NCBI GenBank assembly: GCA_029983705.1
Contig: JASBYZ010000021.1
Location: forward strand, 1 to 19,419
DNA: 19,419 nt
Direction of reading: 5' to 3'
Source: Coriobacteriales bacterium
GTDB lineage: Bacteria; Actinomycetota; Coriobacteriia; Coriobacteriales; JAEZZM01
Shown piece by piece: positions 1-6,999 of the stretch. The position numbers and the translations under genes are program-made. Within the stretch, counting starts at the first letter, position 1, and each line of letters begins with the position of its first letter. The notes under the pieces were generated by a model. That model was given only the letters and a program-made list of their open reading frames with translations. It was not told the DNA's origin and did no database searches.

Positions 1-449
1 ATTAAAGTTTGGAAGTTAACGAGGTTAAGTAAGCAGGTCTCAAGAATTTGGCAGTCAATAATAGGGCCACTAACCCTTACTAAAGGCTCACGCGGAAAGA
101 CAATCTCTCCCTCATCAACTGCAGCAATATCAAAACGTGGGCTAAAATCTTTAAGGTAGTCTAAAAACTCCTTGCTAAAAAGTTTGCCACCCTGAGGTGC
201 AGGCAAACTTGAGAGATAGTAAATATCGCTATCTGAAAAATGGAGCGCACTCACAATATCAGCAATTTGTCCCGTACCACAGGCTACTGTGTATCCACCT
301 TGAAAAGGATTATCCCTAAAGTAGAGATGAAAGCATGCTTCAGCATCTTTTAGGTCACTCTCAAAATATGCCTGAGCCATGGTAAGTTGGTAGAGGTCTG
401 TTAAGAGCGCGGAATGTATGAGTTCAATAACGGATGCTTCTTGATTCAT
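1..449 (-). CDS. pncB: Nicotinate phosphoribosyltransferase, N-terminal part (runs off left edge)
   Basis: Reading the minus strand from an ATG at 449 gives 149 residues with no stop before the window edge. The N-terminus contains LLTDLYQLTMAQAYF and the visible end contains VFPREPLVRVSGP followed by ETCLLNLVNFQT. Both are hallmarks of nicotinate phosphoribosyltransferase, which converts nicotinate and PRPP to nicotinate mononucleotide in the cytoplasmic NAD salvage pathway. The family is usually around 480 residues, so roughly the first third is present. An AGGTGG ribosome site lies just upstream of the ATG and supports this start. The gene diverges from the PLP lyase gene at 581 across a 131-base spacer. 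The catalytic histidine region lies outside the window, so activity cannot be judged. The family assignment is secure from the motifs. Confidence 0.9.
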   Translation of the reverse strand, partial: MNQEASVIELIHSALLTDLYQLTMAQAYFESDLKDAEACFHLYFRDNPFQGGYTVACGTGQIADIVSALHFSDSDIYYLSSLPAPQGGKLFSKEFLDYLKDFSPRFDIAAVDEGEIVFPREPLVRVSGPIIDCQILETCLLNLVNFQTL

Positions 450-494
450 AAGGCCACCTTTTAGATACGTCACAGAGATTTGTTAAAAGCATAA

Positions 495-522
495 CTCATA
501 TATACCAACTCACCTAAGTCAA
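495..522 (-). promoter_or_regulatory. Candidate promoter for pncB
   Basis: On the minus strand TTGACT (517-522) is followed after 16 bases by TATGAG (495-500), a fair sigma-70-type pair. It would place the transcript start about 40 bases before the pncB ATG. No equally good pair was found for the plus-strand gene at 581; TATAAG at 535-540 is a possible -10 for it but has no good -35. This is motif matching only. Confidence 0.35.
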
Positions 523-580
523 AATACATCCGGGTATAAGCTTTGCTAAATAACATAATTGCAATTGAGAGGTTGATAAT

Positions 581-1750
581 ATGTATGACTTCACAAGTTC
601 AATAGACAGAAATGGCACCGGAGCCAATAAATGGGACAGCCGACCTGAGGGGCTTTGCAAAAACTATATGCCGCTCAGCGTTGCAGACATGGAGTTTAGC
701 GCAGCCCCTGAAATTAAAGAGGCGCTCCACAAAGCAGTTGACCACGGTATTTATGGCTACACCATGCCAGATGATGCCTATATTCAAGCACTTAAGCACT
801 GGTTTAGCACTCACCATAATTTTGAGATTGAAAAAGATAATCTCGTAACTACCCGAGGCGTTATAAGTGCAATCAAGCACGCAATAAAGGCCTTTAGTAA
901 TGAGGGCGATGAGGTCTTAATTCAGCCTCCGGTCTACTATCCATTCAAGGCGTCCACCCTCTCACTTAAGAGAAAGATCGTAGAAAACCCACTTGTGAGA
1001 GATGAAAGCGGCAGATACCACATTGACTTTGAAGACCTTGAGCAAAAGCTCTCTCGCCCAACAGTTAAACTCATGTTTTTGTGCTCACCTCATAATCCAG
1101 TGGGGCGCATTTGGTCAAAAGAAGAACTCACAAAACTAGTTGAGCTTGCCAAAAAGTATGAGGTGTTGATTGTAAGTGATGAAATTCATTCAGACTTAAT
1201 AATGCCAGGCAAAACCCATGTATCCTTAGCAAACATCCCTGGTGCAAAAGACATCTCAATCATTTGCACTGCAGTCTCTAAAACCTTTAATTTAGCTGGC
1301 CTTATGTGTTCAAACATTTTTATATTTAAGCCTGAGCTCAAAGAAAAGTTTGATATGCAAGCAAAACTTGATGGAGCCTTTGGCATCCCCTACTTTGCGC
1401 GAAGTGCAACAATCGCTGCCTATCAAAACGCTGAAGCTTGGTTAGAGGAGCTTATCAAGGTGGTAGATGATAACTATAAGCTCTTAAAGGACTACATCGA
1501 AAAGCACTTAGATAAGGCTCTTGTGACCCCGCTTGAAGCAACATACCTTGCTTGGGTAGATTTTAGTGCCTACTTTGATGATGAAAAAAGCCTTGAAGAC
1601 TTCATGCAAAACAAGGCCGGACTCTGTCTTGATGAAGGTTATATTTTTGGCGATGAGGGCAAGGGCTTTGAGCGCTTTAACCTAGCGCTTCCAAGCTTAG
1701 AATTAAAAGAAGCGCTTGAAAGACTTAAAGAAGCCTCTCAAACGCTCTAA
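581..1750 (+). CDS. MalY/PatB-type PLP-dependent cystathionine beta-lyase / aminotransferase
   Basis: This 389-residue protein is a fold-type I PLP enzyme of the MalY/PatB group, which cleaves the C-S bond of cystathionine or cysteine conjugates. The start has the typical WDSRPEG and LSVADMEF segments that shape the substrate site in this group. HNPVGR (residues 171-176) gives the PLP-binding asparagine, SDEIHSD (199-205) the aspartate that pairs with the pyridine nitrogen, and SKTFN (233-237) the Schiff-base lysine K234. The length matches the family, and no signal peptide is present. GAGAGG at 567-572, eight bases before the ATG, supports the start. The gene stands alone on the plus strand, divergent from pncB and convergent with the ABC permease. 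A role in methionine biosynthesis or cysteine desulfhydration (hydrogen sulfide release) is inferred from the family; the substrate cannot be told from sequence. Confidence 0.88.
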   Translation: MYDFTSSIDRNGTGANKWDSRPEGLCKNYMPLSVADMEFSAAPEIKEALHKAVDHGIYGYTMPDDAYIQALKHWFSTHHNFEIEKDNLVTTRGVISAIKHAIKAFSNEGDEVLIQPPVYYPFKASTLSLKRKIVENPLVRDESGRYHIDFEDLEQKLSRPTVKLMFLCSPHNPVGRIWSKEELTKLVELAKKYEVLIVSDEIHSDLIMPGKTHVSLANIPGAKDISIICTAVSKTFNLAGLMCSNIFIFKPELKEKFDMQAKLDGAFGIPYFARSATIAAYQNAEAWLEELIKVVDDNYKLLKDYIEKHLDKALVTPLEATYLAWVDFSAYFDDEKSLEDFMQNKAGLCLDEGYIFGDEGKGFERFNLALPSLELKEALERLKEASQTL

Positions 1751-1776
1751 ATAATCTTTTACTCTCAAAATGAGCT

Positions 1777-3033
1777 TTATTGGTGTCGTAAAGACTCCAC
1801 TGGATCGAGCTTGGCTGCTTTTCTTGCAGGTCCGTATCCAAATGCGATGCCAATAAAGCTTGATACAATAAAGGCAATAGCTGCAATTTGTGGGGTAACC
1901 ACAGGGGTAAATGACATATCTGGACTAAAGAGCGAGAGCACAGCAGCAATACCAAGTGCCGCTAAATAACCCAGTATCAAACCTATTACGCCACCTATTA
2001 AACAAAGCACGATTGACTCGCCCAAAAATTGGTTGGTAATGTCTCTGGACTTGGCACCAATTGACTTTCTGAGTCCTATCTCTTTAATTCTCTCAGATAC
2101 ATTGGTAAGCATCATGTTCATAATGCCAATACCACCAACAATTAGAGAAATGGATGCTACAGAACCTAAAATTGCCGTAAATACAGAGGTAATTGAGTCA
2201 ACCATTTGGGTTATATCCTCAGAGGTCATAACCTGGAAGTTAGATTTCTGAGCCTGATCGGTAGAAATAACAACCTCATTCATTTGACTTGGTCCAGAAT
2301 CTTTTACCGGGTGCCTCTTATCATGGGTATCTTTAATCATGTTTTTCGCGGTGTTTATGTCTTGAGACTCATCAACATATGCATAAAAAACATCATATTT
2401 ATCTTCTGTACCCAGGCGAGAAACCGCAGTTTTAAGCGGAACATACACTCCCGGACCACCAAAGGCCATAAAGCCACTTGCAGGTTTTAAGGTACCAATA
2501 ATTGAGTACTTGTGTCCGTTTAAGCTTACCGTCTTACCAATAACATCTGCGTTTTCATCATTAAAAAGCTGCTTTACTAAGTTGCCATCCAAAATAGCAA
2601 CCTGTCTTAGCTGATCAGAGTCACTTGGTAAGAAATACCTACCTTTATTAAGCTTATAGGTTTTCTCATTAATCTTTAAAACGCCCGGAGACGTTGCATA
2701 GATAAGACCACGCTGAGTATTTCTATCAGTAGAAACATGCACCTGTTCACCCGAGACCATAGTACCGGTATAGCTTACTCCAGGAACATGCTCTTTAATG
2801 TAATTGAGGTCATCTCTGGTAATCACGTTTCCGTTAATGGAGGCAACCTGAATTAAGCGTGCCTGGTTTGCTCCAACAGTTGTAAGCAGTGAGGAGCGCA
2901 TACCTGCAATCAGAGAGGTCATAGTTACTACAGCCGCAATACCAATAACAATACCAAGGATGGTGAGGGCACTTCTTCCTTTATTAGCACTAAGTGCGTT
3001 CCAGATCTCAAACCATAGGTCTCTAAACTTCAT
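1777..3033 (-). CDS. MacB/FtsX-type ABC transporter permease (YknZ-like)
   Basis: This is the membrane subunit of a MacB-type ABC exporter, 418 residues from the ATG at 3033. One membrane helix lies near the N-terminus (about residues 24-44). A large extracellular MacB_PCD domain follows (about 50-280), then three helices (about 284-309, 340-364, 383-402). The conserved cytoplasmic segment ERIKEIGLRKSIGA lies between helices 2 and 3, and the tail ARKAAKLDPVESLRHQ is typical. An upstream in-frame GTG at 3042 overlaps the ribosome site AGGGAGG (3042-3048). The ATG at 3033 sits eight bases after that site and is the better start, giving an 11-base overlap with the ATPase gene and probable translational coupling. 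In Bacillus the YknWXYZ exporter of this architecture protects against the SDP toxin; the substrate here is unknown. Such systems couple ATP hydrolysis to conformational transmission rather than classic transmembrane transport. Confidence 0.88.
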   Translation of the reverse strand: MKFRDLWFEIWNALSANKGRSALTILGIVIGIAAVVTMTSLIAGMRSSLLTTVGANQARLIQVASINGNVITRDDLNYIKEHVPGVSYTGTMVSGEQVHVSTDRNTQRGLIYATSPGVLKINEKTYKLNKGRYFLPSDSDQLRQVAILDGNLVKQLFNDENADVIGKTVSLNGHKYSIIGTLKPASGFMAFGGPGVYVPLKTAVSRLGTEDKYDVFYAYVDESQDINTAKNMIKDTHDKRHPVKDSGPSQMNEVVISTDQAQKSNFQVMTSEDITQMVDSITSVFTAILGSVASISLIVGGIGIMNMMLTNVSERIKEIGLRKSIGAKSRDITNQFLGESIVLCLIGGVIGLILGYLAALGIAAVLSLFSPDMSFTPVVTPQIAAIAFIVSSFIGIAFGYGPARKAAKLDPVESLRHQ

Positions 3034-3784
3034 GGGAGCCACCTCCCTGAGCTGAGCTTAAGATTGAGTCCGCCTGTGCTCCCTCATAAAGTAGTCCGTC
3101 TCTAATTTGGTAGGCACGGTTAGCATGCAGGGATACACCATAGTCATGGGTAATCAAAACAATGGTTGAGCCTTGGTCTCTGAGGTTTTTAAAGGTTTGA
3201 AGTACGTGCTCACCAGTCTTTGAGTCTAAGTTACCGGTAGGCTCATCAGCCAAGATAATAGCTGGATTATTTACAAGCGCTCTGGCAATAGCCACACGCT
3301 GCATCTGTCCACCAGAAATCTCATTTGACTTCTTATCAAAAACTTCTTCTGTGAGGCCTGCCTGAAAAAGTGCTTGAGCTGCGCGCTCTTCACGCTCAGC
3401 TTCTGGAGCGCGGGTATATACCAAAGGAAGCATCACGTTTCTTAGCACGGTTGTTCTTGAAAGCAGGTTAAAGGATTGAAACACAAAGCCAATACGGTGT
3501 GCACGAACGTCGGCGAGCTCATCGTCAGTATAAAGAGAAACGTCAATTCCCTCTAAGAAATACTGACCATAGGTAGGGGTATCAAGGCAGCCAAGCAAGT
3601 TCATTAGCGTAGACTTACCAGAACCAGAAGGTCCCATGATAGCCACAAACTCACCGCGCTGCACCTGAAAGGTAACACCTCTCAGTGCATGCGTCTGTCC
3701 TGCAGGCGTTTCAAATATTCTGTGCAGGTCGCGCACGTCAATTACAACGTCGCGACCTGAATTATTTGGAGTTAAATTAGCCAT
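3023..3784 (-). CDS. MacB-type ABC transporter ATP-binding protein (YknY-like)
   Basis: This 253-residue protein is the ATPase of the exporter operon. Walker A is GPSGSGKS (51-58), the Q-loop glutamine is Q103, the signature is ISGGQMQR (156-163, with I in place of the usual L), Walker B is ILADEP with catalytic E181, and the switch histidine is H213. The segments MNLLGCLD and RIGFVFQSFNLL place it in the LolD/MacB/FtsE ATPase group. A Gly/Ser-containing tail of about 15 residues follows the core domain. The gene starts three bases after the adaptor stop codon and overlaps the permease start, so all three are expected to be made together. All catalytic elements are intact, so an active ATPase is likely. 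Confidence 0.93.
   Translation of the reverse strand: MANLTPNNSGRDVVIDVRDLHRIFETPAGQTHALRGVTFQVQRGEFVAIMGPSGSGKSTLMNLLGCLDTPTYGQYFLEGIDVSLYTDDELADVRAHRIGFVFQSFNLLSRTTVLRNVMLPLVYTRAPEAEREERAAQALFQAGLTEEVFDKKSNEISGGQMQRVAIARALVNNPAIILADEPTGNLDSKTGEHVLQTFKNLRDQGSTIVLITHDYGVSLHANRAYQIRDGLLYEGAQADSILSSAQGGGSHEV
3042..3048 (-). promoter_or_regulatory. Ribosome binding site that decides the permease start
   Basis: AGGGAGG on the minus strand lies eight bases before the ATG at 3033. It overlaps the alternative GTG codon at 3042, which therefore cannot use it. It lies within the last codons of the ATPase gene. Confidence 0.7.
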
Positions 3785-3787
3785 TGA

Positions 3788-5809
3788 CTACATGCCCACC
3801 GCTGCTTGTGGCATACCAGCATCTTCACTTACCGTCTCCAACTTATCGCCCGGCTGATCATCACCTTTGATAACCGTAAAGTTCTCATTTGAGGTAATTA
3901 CTTCTACAGGAACTTTTGTAACTTGGGCAATACCGTCTTTATCGCGGGTAACCTTGTTTACATAGTCACTTGTTCCGTCATTGTTTACCGCAGTAAGTGG
4001 GACCATCAAAACATCTTTGAGCTCTTCGATGGTGAGGGTAATGTTAGCGGTCATACCTACCTTAAGCTTGTTATCTGGGTCAAGAATCTTAACTCCAACC
4101 GGATAGGTCACAACGCCTGGAGCACCTGGCATCTTAACGGTCTCTCCGCCTGCTCCCAGTTGGTTTGCAGGACTTGATGCAATTGACTCAACTTGGCCTT
4201 TTGCGGTGTAGTTAGGAATTGCGTCAAAGGTAATAGATGCCTTAGTCTCAGGACTTACCTTTAAGATATCAAGCTCGTTTACATCAACATTTGCCTTAAG
4301 ACCAGATACGTCAGCAATCACTGCTGCTGGTTTACCAGACTGAAGGAGGTTTTCAAGCTTCATACCTGGCTCAACATTGATAGAGATTACCTCGCCTTTG
4401 ATCTTTGCGCGAACCTCACCATTGTTGTAGGCGTCTTTAGCGTTTTTCAAGTTTTGCTCAGCAGCCTCTACTGCAAGTTGAGCTGTACCCACTCCCTTTC
4501 TTGCAGTTTCAATTGCAAGGTTAAGTGAGTCTTTATCAAATGGTGCTGGATTCACCTTTGGAATAGGAATCTTTGCACCCTCAATATCTGTATCAATATT
4601 ATCAGCAGCTCCTGGCATCTGAGCTCCCTCAGGAATGTTACCCTGTAGGATTTGTGCCTTAACTGCTGCAACACTTGATGGATCGTTAGGATCAATACCA
4701 AATCGGGTTCTAAGCTCTGACTCATATAAGAGCATGTTTAACCAGTGCTGAGAAATGCCTGAGAGCTTAGTCTTTGGATTTTGGTTTGCACCTGCTGGAT
4801 TTGGATTTTGATTATTTACCGGCGGATTGTTAGTAGGATTGTTGTTTACGCTAATGTCAGCTGAATTATGTTGAGCAGCCTCGAGTTGACGCTTTGCCCA
4901 ATCATAAACGCCTGCCTTATTTCCAGCTTTTTTATTAATCACATCATAAGCCTCTTGATAACTCATACCAGGATTTGCAATTTGGCCTGATTTATTAAGC
5001 TGAGTGTAGAGAGCTTGTTGGCTTTTTGCTTGGTTATAGCCATTAAGTAAGGTGTCAATTTGCATGTTTAGAGCATTTTGTGCAGCCTGAGCAGCTTGAG
5101 CAGATGCAGCTTGTGCAGCCTGTTCTGCCTTAAGCTTAGCAGTCTGCGCTTCTGCCTTAGCCTTTGCCTTAGCAGCAGCTGCATCAGCGTCAGCCTGTTG
5201 CTTGATTGCCTCATCACGTGCGTCAATTTGACCTTGGAGCGCGTAGTTATATTGCTCTACAGCTGAGTTGTAAGAAGCAATAGCTTGTTTTACACCTTGC
5301 TGTGACTGACTTACCCCGTCTTTAGCTTGCTTTACGCCCATCTCGGCTTGCTCAATAGCTTCTTCCATTTGACTTGATTCAAAGGTAAAGATAAGCTGTC
5401 CTTCTTCAACTGTATCTCCCTCTTTTACGTCAACCGTTTTAATGTTTCCGCTTACAGATGGGTTTACTGACTGGTTGGCAAGCGCTTGAACCGTACCAGA
5501 GTTAGATACCGTCTTAGTAAAGTCACCCTTTATAACCTCACCGGTTGGCTTTTCTTGAGCAGCAAGGTTGGCCTTTTGTTGTTCAGTCATCGCACAGTAT
5601 CCAAGGCCTAAGAGCAGTAAAATTACAAGAACAATAATGATGTTTCTAATAATTTTATTGCGCTTCTTTTTCTTGCGCTTGACCTCAAGCGCCTGCATTG
5701 CCTCTGAGGTTTTTGAGTTTAGTGCAATGTTTGGAGTCTCACCGGCTGGAGCAAAGTGCTGAGCTTGCCCCTCAGAGCCCTGAGCATCCTGAGAATTTTT
5801 AAATGGCAT
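3788..5809 (-). CDS. MacA/YknX-type membrane-fusion adaptor with enlarged hairpin region
   Basis: This 673-residue adaptor of the exporter starts with a polar cytoplasmic segment rich in Lys/Arg (VKRKKKKRNK, 43-52), followed by one membrane helix (about 54-72) and a long extracellular part. The two halves of the lipoyl-like domain are near 95-142 (VSGNIKTVDVKEGDTV) and 462-490 (AKIKGEVISINVEPGM). Beta-barrel and membrane-proximal domains follow to the C-terminus (ITFDAIPNY, LKVGMTANITL, MVPLTAV). Between the lipoyl halves are about 320 residues instead of the short helical hairpin usual for MacA/YknX. They comprise an Ala/Gln/Lys-rich coiled coil (about 145-265), an Asn/Pro linker (about 320-346), a small possibly folded insert (350-425) and a return helix (425-460). 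YknX is around 380 residues, so this is markedly longer. It is first in the operon; AAAGGA at 5819-5824 is a good ribosome site. Confidence 0.87.
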   Translation of the reverse strand: MPFKNSQDAQGSEGQAQHFAPAGETPNIALNSKTSEAMQALEVKRKKKKRNKIIRNIIIVLVILLLLGLGYCAMTEQQKANLAAQEKPTGEVIKGDFTKTVSNSGTVQALANQSVNPSVSGNIKTVDVKEGDTVEEGQLIFTFESSQMEEAIEQAEMGVKQAKDGVSQSQQGVKQAIASYNSAVEQYNYALQGQIDARDEAIKQQADADAAAAKAKAKAEAQTAKLKAEQAAQAASAQAAQAAQNALNMQIDTLLNGYNQAKSQQALYTQLNKSGQIANPGMSYQEAYDVINKKAGNKAGVYDWAKRQLEAAQHNSADISVNNNPTNNPPVNNQNPNPAGANQNPKTKLSGISQHWLNMLLYESELRTRFGIDPNDPSSVAAVKAQILQGNIPEGAQMPGAADNIDTDIEGAKIPIPKVNPAPFDKDSLNLAIETARKGVGTAQLAVEAAEQNLKNAKDAYNNGEVRAKIKGEVISINVEPGMKLENLLQSGKPAAVIADVSGLKANVDVNELDILKVSPETKASITFDAIPNYTAKGQVESIASSPANQLGAGGETVKMPGAPGVVTYPVGVKILDPDNKLKVGMTANITLTIEELKDVLMVPLTAVNNDGTSDYVNKVTRDKDGIAQVTKVPVEVITSNENFTVIKGDDQPGDKLETVSEDAGMPQAAVGM

Positions 5810-5867
5810 AGATAAAATTCCTTTGTTAAAAACATTTATTTTTTTATAAGTATATTAAAAGAAGCTC

Positions 5868-5887
5868 AGTAACTCGTACTTGTCACT
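5868..5887 (-). terminator. Weak possible terminator hairpin after the small coiled-coil gene
   Basis: On the minus strand AGTGAC (5882-5887) can pair as RNA with GTTACT (5868-5873), with one G-U pair and an eight-base loop. A U-rich stretch begins a few bases later. The stem is short and AT-rich, so it may be chance. If real, it would separate the small gene from the exporter operon. Confidence 0.2.
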
Positions 5888-5897
5888 AAACTGTTTT

Positions 5898-6236
5898 TTA
5901 GAGAATCTCGTAAAATTTTAAAATATAGATAATTACTGCGACCATGATGATAAACACAGCCACAAGAATTATTTTTTGTACAAGCGGCATAGGTGGCAGC
6001 TCACCTTGGGCATACATTTTGTCACGCTTTGCCTGCTCTTTAAAACTCTCTCGTTTTTCCTCAATAATTTGACGAGCCATCTGGCGCTTTTCTGCTTCAC
6101 GCTGCTGCTCTTGTCTGAGCTCTTCGAGCTCAAGCTTATCGTGCATTTCACGCTCTTTGGCATCTTGCTTAGCTTTAAGCGCTCTTAGCTGTTCTAGTTC
6201 TTCACGCTCTGATGGACTCAGGCTGTTATCGCTCAT
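5898..6236 (-). CDS. Small coiled-coil protein with C-terminal membrane helix, function unknown
   Basis: I do not recognise this 112-residue protein. Residues 8-75 are almost entirely charged helix (Glu/Lys/Arg/Gln-rich, for example EELEQLRAL and RQEQQREAEKRQ) and should form a coiled coil. After a PPMP break (81-84) a single hydrophobic helix (about 88-107) ends five residues from the C-terminus, so it looks tail-anchored with the coiled coil in the cytoplasm. An in-frame ATG at 6275 would add 13 residues. However, the ATG at 6236 has an AAGGAT ribosome site (6241-6246) directly before it and the upstream ATG has none, so I chose 6236. It is 88 bases upstream of the exporter adaptor in the same direction and divergent from the nuclease gene at 6328. 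A scaffold or partner role is possible but is not shown by the sequence. Confidence 0.7.
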   Translation of the reverse strand: MSDNSLSPSEREELEQLRALKAKQDAKEREMHDKLELEELRQEQQREAEKRQMARQIIEEKRESFKEQAKRDKMYAQGELPPMPLVQKIILVAVFIIMVAVIIYILKFYEIL

Positions 6237-6327
6237 GTTTATCCTTAAAAATTTGTTACTATTTATCTGTCTCATTTACTATAACGTATAAGAACTTCGA
6301 ATTTTTAAAAAACTGTAAGGTAGCTTG

Positions 6328-6999
6328 ATGCGAAACAAAAAACTTATTATTTCAACCCTGCTCTTAGTTGCTATTGCAATCATACTTGGAACCCTTATTA
6401 CCCTTTTGTTAGGTGAGGCTCCTAAAGCAGCTGATACGGGTAAGTCTCTCAGTCAAAAGCTTGAAGATACGGGTAGCCGTGTTCTTACAGAAGCATTTGA
6501 TGGCTCACCCAAAAGAGCAGAGTCAGAAGATTTTGTAAGTGGAAATGTAATAGAGGCGAGCCTCGAGCACGCCCACGACGGAGACACCATTTGGGTGCAC
6601 ACAAAACACAAACCTTTTAAGAGCGTAAAGATCAGAGTGATTGGCATCGACACCCCAGAGATTAACAGACAAGATAGTTATGAGTATGCCGTGCAAGCTA
6701 AAGAGTATACCGAGAAGGCCCTTGCGAACTCAAAGTGCTACCTTGAATTTGATAAAGAAATTTACGACCAATATGACCGCGTGCTCGCACACGTCTGGAC
6801 CAAGGACCCTCGCGAGGTAAACTACGATGTATCCTACCTTTTAAGCATTCAAGTACTGCGTGACGGTTATGCTAAGGCAGTTCAGTTTAAGCCTAATACC
6901 AAATACGGAAAGCAAATCTATCAGGCACAAGATTATGCACGCGATAATAAGATTGGACTTTGGGCAGAGGTAGACCTCACACAGTTAAAGAAGCACTAA
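6328..6999 (+). CDS. Membrane-anchored thermonuclease (SNase family)
   Basis: This 223-residue protein has an N-terminal hydrophobic helix (about residues 6-29) with no clear signal-peptidase site, then a polar linker and a staphylococcal nuclease domain (about 72-215). The calcium-site motif DGDTI (84-88) is present. IRVIGIDTPE (102-111) supplies R103 and E111, and YDRVLAHVW (149-157) supplies R151. These correspond to the catalytic R35, E43 and R87 of S. aureus nuclease, so the enzyme should be active as a surface-attached, calcium-dependent DNA/RNA nuclease. A TTG at 6325 would add one residue, but AAGGT at 6317-6321 is better spaced to the ATG at 6328. Its stop overlaps the stop of the converging beta-lactamase-like gene by four bases. 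Roles such as nucleic-acid scavenging or DNA processing at the surface are inferred from the family. Confidence 0.88.
   Translation: MRNKKLIISTLLLVAIAIILGTLITLLLGEAPKAADTGKSLSQKLEDTGSRVLTEAFDGSPKRAESEDFVSGNVIEASLEHAHDGDTIWVHTKHKPFKSVKIRVIGIDTPEINRQDSYEYAVQAKEYTEKALANSKCYLEFDKEIYDQYDRVLAHVWTKDPREVNYDVSYLLSIQVLRDGYAKAVQFKPNTKYGKQIYQAQDYARDNKIGLWAEVDLTQLKKH

Noticed and set aside
493..512. Direct repeat AACTCA (493-498, 507-512) as an operator in the pncB/lyase spacer
   Set aside because: Six bases twice in AT-rich DNA is expected by chance, and no known NAD-repressor site was recognised.
599..880. Antisense reading frames opposite the PLP lyase, gatA, gatB, ligA and the adaptor
   Set aside because: They lie wholly inside well-supported genes, lack ribosome sites and show no recognisable domains.
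1751..1776. Bidirectional terminator between the PLP lyase and permease genes
   Set aside because: Only a four-base inverted repeat (CTCA/TGAG) was found, too short to call.
3034..3042. GTG start for the ABC permease at 3042
   Set aside because: The GTG overlaps the ribosome site AGGGAGG; the ATG at 3033 is correctly spaced from it.
5072..5266. Repetitive Ala/Gln/Lys coding stretch as a DNA repeat or mobile element
   Set aside because: The codons vary and the pattern is explained by a low-complexity coiled coil in the adaptor.
6237..6275. Longer start for the small coiled-coil protein at 6275
   Set aside because: No ribosome site precedes that ATG, while the ATG at 6236 has AAGGAT directly before it.
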